Below, one piece after another: positions 23,616 to 33,164 of a stretch of DNA of 49,619 nucleotides; position 1 is the stretch's first letter, and every line of letters begins with the position of its first letter. The notes beneath the pieces are model-generated. The model was not told the origin of the DNA. It did no database searches and was given only the letters and a program-made list of their open reading frames with translations. Both the position numbers and the translations under genes were made by a program. Source of the DNA: Anaerolineales bacterium. GTDB taxonomy: Bacteria; Chloroflexota; Anaerolineae; Anaerolineales; UBA11579. The stretch is taken from contig JAFGDK010000124.1 in NCBI GenBank assembly GCA_016932165.1, positions 1-49,619 of the forward strand, given 5' to 3'.

Positions 23616-26600
23616 ATGTCTGAATTTGTCCACCTGCATGTGCATACCCAATATTCCCTGCTGGATGGTTTCAGCCAGATACCCAAGCTGATTACCCGCG
23701 CCAAGGAACTTGAGATGCCCGCATTGGGGATCACCGATCATGGCACCATGTTTGGGGTAATTGATTTTTTCTCTGAGGCTAAGAATCAGGGTGTTAAGCC
23801 GATCATCGGGGTGGAGGCATACTTAGCCCATAACCGGATGACCGATAAGACTCAGGCGGACCGAAAGTCCTCGCATTTGCTGCTGTTAGCTGAGAATATG
23901 ACTGGCTACCAGAATTTGTTAAAGATTTCCTCTGCGGCGCAGCTTGAGGGTTTTTATTATTACCCCCGAATTGACCATCAATTCCTTGCCGACCATGCAG
24001 AGGGATTGATCTGCACTTCCGGCTGTATGTCTGCAGAGATACCACGTGCCATTCAACAGGATAACCCCCAGGAAGCCCTCCGTTTGTTAGACTGGTATTA
24101 TGATGTCTTTGGACCGGATAATTTTTTCCTGGAACTCCAAAGCCACGATATCCCCGAATTGGAGCGCATCAACAACACTTTGATCGATTTTTCGAAGCGC
24201 TATCAGGGAAAATTTTTGGCGACCAATGATGTCCACTATGTTGATCCTGCTGACGCCGACTGGCAGGATATCCTGCTGTGTGTGCAGACCACCAGCCTGC
24301 TCAGCGACCCAAAACGCATGCGGATGTCTGGCGCGTCTTATTATCTCAAGAGTGCTGCTGAAATGGCGGATCTCTTCGCCAATGTTCCTGGAGCGCTGTC
24401 TAACAGTCTTGCAATTGCAGAACGCTGCAATGTGGATCTTGAGAGGGATGGCTACATCCTGCCTGAGTTTGAGGTGCCGGAGGGGCATACAGTTAAGTCC
24501 TATCTGCGAGAGTTGTGTGATGAAGGTCTCGTCCTGCGATACGGCAAGGAAGCCACATCTGAGCCGGTCCAGAAACGATTGGAATATGAACTGGGCATCA
24601 TCGACCAAATGGGCTTTAATGCTTATTTCTTAATTGTGTGGGACTTGTGCCGTTATTCCCGGGAAGCAGGCATCTGGTATAACGCCCGCGGCTCAGCAGC
24701 CGGCTCGATTGTGGCTTATGCCTTGGATATCAGTCTAATTGATCCGCTGGAGCATGGTTTGATCTTTGAACGTTTTCTCAACCCTGACCGGGTATCCATG
24801 CCGGATATTGACCTTGACTTTCAGGATGACCGCCGTTATGAGCTGATGTCATACTGCGCCAGGAAGTACGGGGAGGATCGGGTGGCGTCGATCATCACCT
24901 TTGGCAAACTAAAAGCCAGGGCGGCTGTGCGAGATGTGGGCCGGGTATTGGATATCCCGCTCTCCGAAGTGGACCGGATCGCTAAGATGATCCCCGGTCC
25001 GCCAGCCAACCCGACGATTGCCGAAGCCCTCAAGACGGTGCCAGATTTGCAGCAAGAATATCACGGCTCCGACTGGGCTAAACGCCTGCTGGACAATGCC
25101 AAAGAGGTGGAAGGTTCGATCCGAAATGCGGGGACGCACGCGGCTGGCGTGGTGATCACAGACAAACCTGTGGTGGAATATATCCCCTTGCACCGGCCGA
25201 CTGGCAACGTGGGCGAAAGCCCGATCAATGCGGTCACCCAGTTCGAGATGTCGGTGGTGGATAAGCTTGGCCTGCTTAAGGTGGACTTCCTGGGTCTTGC
25301 TTCCCTCACCATCATGGAACGGTGCTGTTCTATGATCAGGGAACGGCATGGGGTGGAGTTAAATTTGCACAATATCCCTCTGGATGATCCAGAGGTTTAC
25401 CAGATGTTGGGGGAGGGCAATACCGCTGGCGTCTTCCAACTGGAAGGCACCGGGATGACCCGCTGGGTCAAGGAGATGAAGCCGCAAAATCTGTCCAATG
25501 TGATTGCTATGGTGGCGCTTTACCGGCCAGGACCGATGGAATTCATCCCGGATTACATCAAGCGCATGCATGGTGAAGAAGAACCCAGCTATAGGCATCC
25601 ACTGCTGAAAGAAATTCTTGAAGAGACGTATGGTATCACTGTGTATCAGGAGCAGATCATGTACACGGCGATGAACCTGGGCGGGTATTCAGCCTCCGAG
25701 GCGGATTTTTTGCGCAAGGCGGTGGCCAAGAAGAAGGAGGAAGAACTCCTCAAGAACCGCGAGCGATTTATTGAAGGCGCAAAACACAACGGCATCCCTG
25801 AAGAAACTTCGAAAAAGATCTTTGAAGATTGGGAGGCTTTCGCCCGATACGGTTTCCCCAAAGGTCATGCCGCTGATTATGCCGTGATCGCAGTGGAAAC
25901 TGCCTATCTGAAACACCACTACACCGTGGAATATATGGCCGCCCTGATCTCGGTATACCAGAATGACACTGACCGGGTGGCAGGTTATGTTCAGGATACA
26001 GAAAACCAGGGCATCAGGGTGCTGCCCCCCGATATTAACCACAGCTTCTACGATTTTTCGATAGAAGATTCTGAGGATGGCGAATCCTGTGTTCGTTTTG
26101 GTCTGGGCGCGGTTAAAAACGTTGGTCACGGGCCGGTGGATGAAATCCTTAAGGGCCGCAAGGATGGCCCCTTTGAAGATCTCACAGACCTGGCGAACCG
26201 GGTTGACTTGCGCAAGGTCGGCAAGCGCCCGCTTGAATGCTTGATTAAGGTTGGTGCTTTGGATAGTTTTGGCCCGCGCATGGCGCTGCTGAGTGCGGTT
26301 GACCGGTTGGTCTCGGTCAGCGCCTCCAAGTTCCAGGCAGAAGAAATTGGGCAGATGACCTTTTTTGAGAATCACACCGGCCTTTCACAGAAAATCACCT
26401 TGCAGGAGATTGACCCTAACTACAACCGGCGTGAGCAGTTGAACTGGGAGAAGGAGCTTGTTGGGTTGTACGTATCCGACCACCCGCTGCGGGAGACCGC
26501 CCAGGCGCTAAAAGATGTGGTCACACATTATTCTTCTGATCTGGTTCAAGTTGAGAAAGATCAATTTGTGCGTGTCTTTGGTGAAGTTGTGCGGATTTCA

Positions 26601-27623
26601 AAGATTATGACGAAGAAGGGGGAGGAAATGGCCTTTGTCCGCCTGGAAGATGTGCGCGGATTTAATAAGCTGGTACTCTTCCCACAGACCTGGAAACGGT
26701 TTGCTGGGGTTCTCCGTTATGGCAAAGTGGTGATTGCCGAAGGCAAAGTGGACTTATCCAGGGGGGATCCGAATATCAAGGTGGACGAAATAAAAACTGA
26801 ACTGCAACTGGACCAACAACACGCCTCCTGGCTGGAAAAAGCGGTCAGGGCGGATAACGGCGGGATTACATGGGAACCAGAACCAGAAGTTGAAACGCCG
26901 GAGGGGATTGAGATGGAGGACCCAAGGGATGAAGTTGTTATTCCGGCTATAACCCAACCGGTTGAACCTCCGGAGATAAAATCTCAGCTGGCAGTGCATC
27001 CTGTCGAAAAGGGGAAGACCAATGACCTGGTTGAGAATCCAGATTTCATGCCACCGGAACCTGAAATTCCCTCTGAATATGAGGTCTGGTATCGGGGCGA
27101 ACCTGCCAAAACACCACAACCAGCCAAGCGCTCTGAATCAGAGCTGCAGCCTGTAATGGCAGAACCCGCAGCTGATTACCAGCCGGAAGAACAACCCCAT
27201 TCTGAAGACGAGAAAGGGAAGCCTAGGGTAGAAAGCCCAGCCGATAAAGAACCTGCAGGTGGTGCCGCCGCAGGTGTGACTGCACCAGTTGAATCTGAAA
27301 TTGAGCCCCACAAGTTGCCCCCAATCATGCCCCCCGAGGTGGATATTGGACAAGAGCGGAAAGGGAATCGCCGGATGCTGACCGCAGTGATGCGTTCGAT
27401 TGGGGATAAAGAACGTGATATTTTAAGGATGCGCCGGGTTTACGGTATGCTGATCAGCGAACCAGGCCCGGACCGATTTGCTTTTTATGTCATAGAACGC
27501 AGCCGTGGCTACCGGTTAGAATTTCCCAGTGATTCCACCAATCTTTCTGATGCATTGCGCCAGAAGTTAGAAAAGTTGTTGGGCGCTGAAAATGTGATTG
27601 TGGAACCAATTACCTACCAATAA
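23616..27623 (+). CDS. dnaE: DNA polymerase III alpha subunit, with extended tail
   Basis: This is the replicative polymerase catalytic subunit, 1,335 aa against about 1,160 usually. It has the PHP domain (HLHVHTQYSLLDG at the start), the C-family palm with catalytic aspartates in PDIDLDF (D397, D399, D401), the fingers and helix-hairpin-helix regions, and an OB-fold (about 990-1065). Beyond this a Pro/Glu-rich, probably disordered linker (about 1080-1245) joins a small C-terminal alpha/beta domain (about 1250-1335) I cannot name. GAGGAGAG supports the start. It converges on the transpeptidase gene with only 2 bases between the stop codons. Confidence 0.95.
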   Translation: MSEFVHLHVHTQYSLLDGFSQIPKLITRAKELEMPALGITDHGTMFGVIDFFSEAKNQGVKPIIGVEAYLAHNRMTDKTQADRKSSHLLLLAENMTGYQNLLKISSAAQLEGFYYYPRIDHQFLADHAEGLICTSGCMSAEIPRAIQQDNPQEALRLLDWYYDVFGPDNFFLELQSHDIPELERINNTLIDFSKRYQGKFLATNDVHYVDPADADWQDILLCVQTTSLLSDPKRMRMSGASYYLKSAAEMADLFANVPGALSNSLAIAERCNVDLERDGYILPEFEVPEGHTVKSYLRELCDEGLVLRYGKEATSEPVQKRLEYELGIIDQMGFNAYFLIVWDLCRYSREAGIWYNARGSAAGSIVAYALDISLIDPLEHGLIFERFLNPDRVSMPDIDLDFQDDRRYELMSYCARKYGEDRVASIITFGKLKARAAVRDVGRVLDIPLSEVDRIAKMIPGPPANPTIAEALKTVPDLQQEYHGSDWAKRLLDNAKEVEGSIRNAGTHAAGVVITDKPVVEYIPLHRPTGNVGESPINAVTQFEMSVVDKLGLLKVDFLGLASLTIMERCCSMIRERHGVELNLHNIPLDDPEVYQMLGEGNTAGVFQLEGTGMTRWVKEMKPQNLSNVIAMVALYRPGPMEFIPDYIKRMHGEEEPSYRHPLLKEILEETYGITVYQEQIMYTAMNLGGYSASEADFLRKAVAKKKEEELLKNRERFIEGAKHNGIPEETSKKIFEDWEAFARYGFPKGHAADYAVIAVETAYLKHHYTVEYMAALISVYQNDTDRVAGYVQDTENQGIRVLPPDINHSFYDFSIEDSEDGESCVRFGLGAVKNVGHGPVDEILKGRKDGPFEDLTDLANRVDLRKVGKRPLECLIKVGALDSFGPRMALLSAVDRLVSVSASKFQAEEIGQMTFFENHTGLSQKITLQEIDPNYNRREQLNWEKELVGLYVSDHPLRETAQALKDVVTHYSSDLVQVEKDQFVRVFGEVVRISKIMTKKGEEMAFVRLEDVRGFNKLVLFPQTWKRFAGVLRYGKVVIAEGKVDLSRGDPNIKVDEIKTELQLDQQHASWLEKAVRADNGGITWEPEPEVETPEGIEMEDPRDEVVIPAITQPVEPPEIKSQLAVHPVEKGKTNDLVENPDFMPPEPEIPSEYEVWYRGEPAKTPQPAKRSESELQPVMAEPAADYQPEEQPHSEDEKGKPRVESPADKEPAGGAAAGVTAPVESEIEPHKLPPIMPPEVDIGQERKGNRRMLTAVMRSIGDKERDILRMRRVYGMLISEPGPDRFAFYVIERSRGYRLEFPSDSTNLSDALRQKLEKLLGAENVIVEPITYQ

Positions 27624-27625
27624 GG

Positions 27626-28783
27626 TCAATCGCCCAGATGTTGGGTGAACAGTTTAGGATCCTCCGGAGTCAGCCCGGATGGGTCCCAGGCGTAAACCCA
27701 TTCGCCGTATTGGGCCCATCTGAAGAGCCAATCTGAGTCTGGGAAGGACATATTGACGCAGCCGTGGGATGATTTGTACCCGAGGTGGTCATGCCAGTAT
27801 TCGGCATGCAGGGCGCGGCGGTCGTCAAAATACATTGTCCAGGGCACATCCATCAGGTAATAAGCGCCATCTTGCCCCAGGTCACCAGCCATTGTAGTGG
27901 TTTCCAGTTTCTCGTAGATTTTAAACAGGCCTGGGCGGGTGTAATTGCGTGATGAACCCGAAGTGACCAGGGTGGCAAAGACCAACTGGTTGTTCTCATA
28001 GACTGAGAGGGTTTGCTCAAAGATGTTGATCTCGATCCAGCGCCCATTCTCAACCCCATTCGGAGGTCCTTCTGCCGGGTAGACCAGCGCTACCTGGGTC
28101 ATATGGACCCATTCATCTAGCGCCAGCATATACCAATCGGAAAGGCCGATTCGTTGATGGTCAAATACCTCAACTAAGGTATAGCGCGGGATGATATTGC
28201 CAGTGCGGAGGGCATAGTAGCCTGGTTCGGTGAGGGTGGGCGTGTCCTTCAGCACCCAGCCGAATTTTCGGGTTGGTTGTTCTAGCGGTTGAACACCCAG
28301 GAACTGGTTGGGCGCCGCGTAGTAGCCGACTGCTGCCCCGCGCATCCATTCGCCGGATCCCAATTGGAAATATTTCTTACCTTCCATTTCCACCATAGAG
28401 GTGTATGAAGCAAAGGTGTACCCTTCATACATTGAATTCACCGAGGCGGTATTGGCGACAGCGGTATCCAGGCTGTAAAACAGATGATTGCTGCTTTCGT
28501 TGACCCGGAAATAGTTAAATTCCGATTCTCCATATTCCTCGCTGATCGTAGGGAATCGCTCCGGTTGGGAAGCGATTTGATCTTCGATATACGCGATCTG
28601 TGTGGCATGAGCCGCAGGGCCAAGGAGCTGGCAGTCAGGTTCACCATCCAGATAAACGCCAGGGATACACAGAGATGCCGGAAAATTATCAGATCCAAGC
28701 TCGGCGGCATCCGCGACGGCTGGAAAATGCCACAAAGAGGCGCTGATCCAAGCCAGGACAAGAGAAACCAGGATATTTTTCAT
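27626..28783 (-). CDS. L,D-transpeptidase (YkuD family), secreted
   Basis: A signal peptide covers about residues 1-27. The C-terminal YkuD catalytic domain (about 250-375) has the active-site signature SHGCVNMSF with the nucleophilic Cys, and the preceding conserved His region (HAEYWHDHLG). The segment before it (about 140-245) looks like SH3-type wall-binding repeats. Such enzymes make 3-3 cross-links in peptidoglycan or attach proteins to it. Length 385 aa. CAGGAG precedes the ATG. No recognisable terminator separates it from the convergent dnaE stop. Confidence 0.9.
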   Translation of the reverse strand: MKNILVSLVLAWISASLWHFPAVADAAELGSDNFPASLCIPGVYLDGEPDCQLLGPAAHATQIAYIEDQIASQPERFPTISEEYGESEFNYFRVNESSNHLFYSLDTAVANTASVNSMYEGYTFASYTSMVEMEGKKYFQLGSGEWMRGAAVGYYAAPNQFLGVQPLEQPTRKFGWVLKDTPTLTEPGYYALRTGNIIPRYTLVEVFDHQRIGLSDWYMLALDEWVHMTQVALVYPAEGPPNGVENGRWIEINIFEQTLSVYENNQLVFATLVTSGSSRNYTRPGLFKIYEKLETTTMAGDLGQDGAYYLMDVPWTMYFDDRRALHAEYWHDHLGYKSSHGCVNMSFPDSDWLFRWAQYGEWVYAWDPSGLTPEDPKLFTQHLGD

Positions 28784-28828
28784 TTTTGCTCCTGCGGTTA
28801 TTGTACCTAAAATGTAAGAAATATGGGA

Positions 28829-29371
28829 TTAGAGTGCAATAAGCAAAGAGTTTACTCTAAAATAAGCCTGGCCGGCTCGGATAGGGGCCATCTGGGTATT
28901 GGTCAAGTGACTGATTTCAACTTGATACATCGTCAGGTAGGCGGCCTTCATCACCTCGAGCGTGGTTTTTGCATCTGTAACCTCTGAGATGCGGATATTT
29001 CCCTGGATTTTTATTGCGCCCGTATAGAAGGTTAACGGCGCCATCACCCGGTTTGGTTCTGTTGGGTCATAGTCCAGGACATCTTTATGGGGCGGCATGA
29101 GGTGGTAGCCGAGGATTGTGGAAGTAGGGATCAATATCTGCCTGTGTTTGATCGGTTTGGCAACGTAGTTTGGCTCCATAAATATCACCTGGGCCTGTTC
29201 CAGCGGAAGATACTCTGGAATTGTGACCCCAAGCAGGATGCGGCTGGGTTGGATCATGCTGCTGTGGTAAAGATTTCCCCAAATGAGTCCCTGAGCGGTG
29301 TAAACCATCATCGGGGTTTCGACTTTTTCAATACCCACAAAGGGTTGTTCGGTTTTTGCAGTTGTTTCCAT
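28829..29371 (-). CDS. Protein of unknown function
   Basis: This 180-aa soluble protein has no signal peptide, membrane segment or motif I recognise. It is rich in beta-strand patterns (MMVYTAQGLIWGNL, RILLGVTIP, QILIPTSTILGYHL, MAPLTFYTGAIKIQGNIRI) and may be a small beta-barrel. A TTATAAT box about 35 bases upstream on the minus strand could be its promoter. The transpeptidase gene follows after 45 bases on the same strand, where a TACAAT box is also present. Confidence 0.65.
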   Translation of the reverse strand: METTAKTEQPFVGIEKVETPMMVYTAQGLIWGNLYHSSMIQPSRILLGVTIPEYLPLEQAQVIFMEPNYVAKPIKHRQILIPTSTILGYHLMPPHKDVLDYDPTEPNRVMAPLTFYTGAIKIQGNIRISEVTDAKTTLEVMKAAYLTMYQVEISHLTNTQMAPIRAGQAYFRVNSLLIAL

Positions 29372-29519
29372 AGTTCGTTCTTTTGATCCTGGTTAGCAAT
29401 TAAATTATAAGGGAGAAGGGTGCTAGAATTAAAAGATTGCTGTTTACAGATTTGTTGGGGAAATCAGCAGAAGCATCTCGTGACTTCAGCTGCGAAATCT
29501 CAATTATCACATTTCTGGC

Positions 29520-29548
29520 TTGACCCTCACTCTCAGATATGGGATAAT
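29520..29548 (+). promoter_or_regulatory. ileS promoter
   Basis: TTGACC (29520-29525), a 17-bp spacer ending in TGG, and GATAAT (29543-29548). Transcription would start near 29555, just ahead of the T-box leader. The 148 bases from 29372 to 29519 show nothing else of note. Confidence 0.75.
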
Positions 29549-29579
29549 CTGACCATTATTACAACTCCATAGACTAAAA

Positions 29580-29865
29580 TGTTGATGGAAACGAGTAAGC
29601 CTGCTCCTGACCGGCAGCGAACCTGGGAGCGTGTGAGCCAGGGCGATCAGAACGGCTGAAAATCCTTCCGGAGTGCGAACTGAAAGGCGGTTAACCGTCT
29701 AGTAGGGGAGCCGGGGAGAGCACCCCGTTATCAATGGCACAGGATTTGCTGACCTGGTTGGCCGTTCCTGGTTGAGCGTTTGCAGATTGAAATCTGCAAG
29801 AAAGCGGGTGGTACCGCGAGCGATGAAATTTATCCTCGTCCCGGTGTGGGACGGGGATTTTTATT
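29580..29865 (+). promoter_or_regulatory. T-box leader of ileS
   Basis: The T-box antiterminator core AAGCGGGTGGTACCGCG (29803-29819) is near perfect. Upstream are the stem I elements: a GAGTA loop-E-type motif, a CCTGGG...GCCAGG apical arm, and a probable specifier ATC (Ile) at 29662-29664 ahead of CTTCCGGAG. An ATC at 29646-29648 is the alternative. Uncharged tRNA-Ile would bind here and prevent termination. Confidence 0.93.
29834..29865 (+). terminator. T-box regulated terminator
   Basis: A 9-bp stem (29834-29842 with 29848-29856, one G-U) is followed by ATTTTTATT. It is the off-state structure of the ileS leader. Confidence 0.92.
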
Positions 29866-29929
29866 AGGATAAGAGAACAAACCAGGCTTGATTGGATCTT
29901 TTACTGTAATGTTGCCTGCAGGAGGTAGT

Positions 29930-32900
29930 ATGTTTGAATCTGTTTCACCGAAGTTGGATGTCAACAAAATGGAATTGGCGATCCTTAAATTCTGGAAAGA
30001 CCAGAGCATTTTTGAACGCGTCTCCGAGATGCGTGAGGGTGGCCCGGAATATGTGTTTTATGAAGGTCCGCCAACCGCCAACGGTAAGCCGGGGGTGCAC
30101 CATGGCCTGGCGCGTGCCTTTAAAGATCTTTTTCCGCGCTATCGGGTGATGCGCGGAGACCATGTGATTCGACGCGGAGGCTGGGATACTCATGGTCTAC
30201 CGGTTGAGATCGAAGTCGAGCGCAAGCTGGGGTTCACCAATAAGCAGCAAATTGAGGACTACGGCATTGACAAGTTCAATGAACTTTGTCGCCAATCGGC
30301 TTTTGAATACATCCTGGAGTGGGAGCGGTTCACCGATCGCCTGGGTTTCTGGGTGGATTTCGATACTGCCTATATCACTTATGAGAATGAGTATATTGAA
30401 TCGGTGTGGTACATCCTAAAATCATTTTGGGAGAAAGATTTACTCTATCAGGGATACAAAGTGGTGCCTTACTGCCCCCGCTGCGGTACTCCACTCTCCG
30501 ACCATGAGGTCTCTCAGGGTTATGCAGACGCTGAAGACCCATCCATCTTCGTACGCTTCCCGCTGGTGGACGAACCGGGAACATCCATGCTGGTCTGGAC
30601 GACGACCCCCTGGACGCTGCCGGGGAATGTGGCTGTGGCTGCCCATCCTGATGAGGAGTATGTGAAGATCGAGCGCCAAAGTAATGAGAATGGGACTGAA
30701 CGCCTCATCCTGGGTAAGGCGTTGCTGGAAAAGGTGTTTGGCGATGAAGAGGTCAAGGTTTTAGAGACCTTCAAGGGCAAGAAGCTTAAAGGTCTCCGAT
30801 ACCAGCCTCTGTTTACCTTTCTGCCGGTAGAGAAACCCGCCTATTATGTGGTATTGCAGAATTACGTCACCATGGATGATGGCACCGGTCTGGTCCACAC
30901 TGCCCCGGCATTTGGCGGTGAGGATATGAATGCTGCCATGGAGTTTGATCTTCCCGTGCTGATGACGGTTAAGGAAGACGGCACCTTCATCCAGGAAGTG
31001 CGCCCTTGGAGCGGCAAATTTGTTAAGGATGCCGACCCGGAGATCATCCAGGATTTGGAGAACCGCGGTTTGATGTTCCGGGTAGGAAGCTATACCCATA
31101 CCTATCCATTCTGCTGGCGCTGTGATACCCCGCTGCTGTATTATGCCCGGGGAACCTGGTTCATCCGCACCTCCAGTCTGAAAGAGCGGCTGTTGGCCCA
31201 TAATCAGGAGGTCAATTGGGTGCCGGACCATATCAAGGACGGCCGCTTTGGAAACTGGCTGGAAAACAATATTGACTGGTCGTTGGGACGTGAGCGTTAT
31301 TGGGGCACACCTCTGCCTGTCTGGGAGTGTCAGGAGTGCCACAACCAGGATTGTATGGGTTCGGTGGCAGAACTCTCGGAGAAAACCGGCTTGGATCTAT
31401 CTGAACTGGACCTGCACAGGCCGCATGTGGATAACATCACCTATGCCTGTGAAGAATGCGGCGGCAGGATGCAACGCGTGCCGGAGTTGATCGATGTGTG
31501 GTTTGATTCTGGCGCTATGCCCTATGCACAATGGCATGCTCCCTTCGAAAACCAGGAGATATTTGAGCAGCAGTTCCCGGCAGATTTCATCTGTGAGGCC
31601 GTTGATCAGACCCGCGGTTGGTTTTATTCGCTGCATGCCATTGCCAGCCTGCACATGGATTCGGTTTGTTTCAAGAATGTGATCTGCCTGGGCCATATCC
31701 TGGCTGAAGATGGGTTGAAAATGTCGAAATCACGCGGTACGGCTGTAGAGCCGTGGGATGTATTCGATAATCACGGTGCTGATGCTTTCCGCTGGTATCT
31801 GTACACCGCCAGCCCGCCCGGAAACGCACGCAAGTTCTCCGCCCAGCTGGTCGAAGATGTGGTCAAAAACTTTACCCTTACCTTGTGGAATGTGTATTCC
31901 TTCTTTGTCACCTATGCCAAGTTAGACGGCTGGCAGCCAGGTGAAACAGATGATCTGGAATACAACTCGCTTGATCTATGGCTGCGGTCTTCGCTGCATG
32001 CCCTGGTGCGGGATGTGACCGAAGCAATGGAAAATTACGATGTCCCCGGCTGTACCCGCCCGGTGGAGGAGTTTGTCAATACCCTCTCGAAGTGGTATCT
32101 GCGCCGTTCCCGCCGCCGCTTCTGGAAAGGAGATTCTGATGCAGACAAAAACGCGGCTTACGCCACACTTTATGAGGCATTGACTGTGCTCTCTAAGCTG
32201 TTAGCGCCAACGATGCCTTTCTTGGCGGAAGAGTTGTACCAGAACCTGGTCCGCACTGTGGATCCAGACGCCATGGATTCAGTCCATATGGCGGATTGGC
32301 CTGAATTTAATCCGGATGTGATCGATCATCAACTCAACCAGGAGATGGCACTGGTGTTGAGGCTGGTCTCTTTGGGGCATGCGGCCCGTAATAAGGCTGA
32401 GATCAAGGTGCGCCAACCCCTGGCCGGGATTGCTTTCTCGGTCGGGTCTGCCCAGGAGGCTCGGGTCATTCTGAGCTACGCAGATGTGTTTGCAGAGGAG
32501 TTGAATGTGAAGCAGGTAGGTGTTTTGGGCGCGGCTGGTGAAGCGGTGGATTATCGCATCAATCCGCTGCCCAGGCAGCTTGGATCGAAATATCAGCAAA
32601 AATTCCCCGCCATCCGCAAAGCCCTGTTGGCGATGGATGCCAGTGAGGTTGCCGCTAAACTGCTGGATGAGCAGCCTGTAGAGGTCTTAGTGGAGGGCGA
32701 AACCTACAGTATCTTGCCTGATGAAGTGGAAGTCCAGGCTGAGGCCAAAAGCGGTCTGACTGTTGCCCAGGAGGGCGCTTACCTGGCTGCTCTTTCTACC
32801 GAGCTGACGCCTGAACTGGTCTCAGAAGGGATGGCCAGAGAGTTTGTCCGCCGGGTGCAGGACTTCCGCAAGCAGTCTGATCTGGAAATCTCTGACCGGA

Positions 32901-33088
32901 TCAAGCTCTACTTCCAGGCCAGCGAAAATCTCACTGGCATTGTGGAGGAGCACAGCGCTTACATTATGGGCGAGACCCTGTCTGTGGAGATGGTGCCTCA
33001 AAAGCCGCCGGAAGGGGCTTTGACCCATGAGGAACCGTTCCGCTTTGAAGGCGAAGAGGTTATCCTGGGTATAGTGGTGGCAGAATAG
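29930..33088 (+). CDS. ileS: Isoleucyl-tRNA synthetase, type 2, with swapped HIGH motif
   Basis: This class I synthetase (1,052 aa) charges tRNA-Ile. It is of the eukaryote/archaea-like type 2 branch, with PPTANG, WDTHGLPVEIEVE, an editing domain (WTTTPWTLPGN), KMSKS (597-601), WNVYSFFVTYA and the long C-terminal region. The HIGH-type signature reads GVHH (55-58) where Thermus type 2 enzymes have HVGH: positions 1 and 3 are swapped to GxHH. This swap has been described in type 2 enzymes highly insensitive to mupirocin. ATG 29930 follows CAGGAGGTAGT; an in-frame ATG at 29888 has no such site. A T-box leader regulates it. Confidence 0.97.
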   Translation: MFESVSPKLDVNKMELAILKFWKDQSIFERVSEMREGGPEYVFYEGPPTANGKPGVHHGLARAFKDLFPRYRVMRGDHVIRRGGWDTHGLPVEIEVERKLGFTNKQQIEDYGIDKFNELCRQSAFEYILEWERFTDRLGFWVDFDTAYITYENEYIESVWYILKSFWEKDLLYQGYKVVPYCPRCGTPLSDHEVSQGYADAEDPSIFVRFPLVDEPGTSMLVWTTTPWTLPGNVAVAAHPDEEYVKIERQSNENGTERLILGKALLEKVFGDEEVKVLETFKGKKLKGLRYQPLFTFLPVEKPAYYVVLQNYVTMDDGTGLVHTAPAFGGEDMNAAMEFDLPVLMTVKEDGTFIQEVRPWSGKFVKDADPEIIQDLENRGLMFRVGSYTHTYPFCWRCDTPLLYYARGTWFIRTSSLKERLLAHNQEVNWVPDHIKDGRFGNWLENNIDWSLGRERYWGTPLPVWECQECHNQDCMGSVAELSEKTGLDLSELDLHRPHVDNITYACEECGGRMQRVPELIDVWFDSGAMPYAQWHAPFENQEIFEQQFPADFICEAVDQTRGWFYSLHAIASLHMDSVCFKNVICLGHILAEDGLKMSKSRGTAVEPWDVFDNHGADAFRWYLYTASPPGNARKFSAQLVEDVVKNFTLTLWNVYSFFVTYAKLDGWQPGETDDLEYNSLDLWLRSSLHALVRDVTEAMENYDVPGCTRPVEEFVNTLSKWYLRRSRRRFWKGDSDADKNAAYATLYEALTVLSKLLAPTMPFLAEELYQNLVRTVDPDAMDSVHMADWPEFNPDVIDHQLNQEMALVLRLVSLGHAARNKAEIKVRQPLAGIAFSVGSAQEARVILSYADVFAEELNVKQVGVLGAAGEAVDYRINPLPRQLGSKYQQKFPAIRKALLAMDASEVAAKLLDEQPVEVLVEGETYSILPDEVEVQAEAKSGLTVAQEGAYLAALSTELTPELVSEGMAREFVRRVQDFRKQSDLEISDRIKLYFQASENLTGIVEEHSAYIMGETLSVEMVPQKPPEGALTHEEPFRFEGEEVILGIVVAE

Positions 33089-33116
33089 GATTTTGCATTG
33101 CTGGTTTAACCAAAAC

Positions 33117-33143
33117 GGGAGGGCGTTATGCCCTCCCTGAAAT
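33117..33143. terminator. Bidirectional terminator between ileS and the sulfur operon
   Basis: A perfect 8-bp GC-rich stem (33117-33124 with 33130-33137) with a 5-nt loop lies between the convergent stops. On the minus strand it is followed by GTTTTGG, on the plus strand by TGAAATTT. Confidence 0.7.
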
Positions 33144-33164
33144 TTAAGTGGGGGAAAGTTGAGA

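Noticed and set aside
29888-29929. Longer IleRS start at 29888
   Set aside because: Family similarity begins at 29930, which has a strong CAGGAGG site; the extension has neither.
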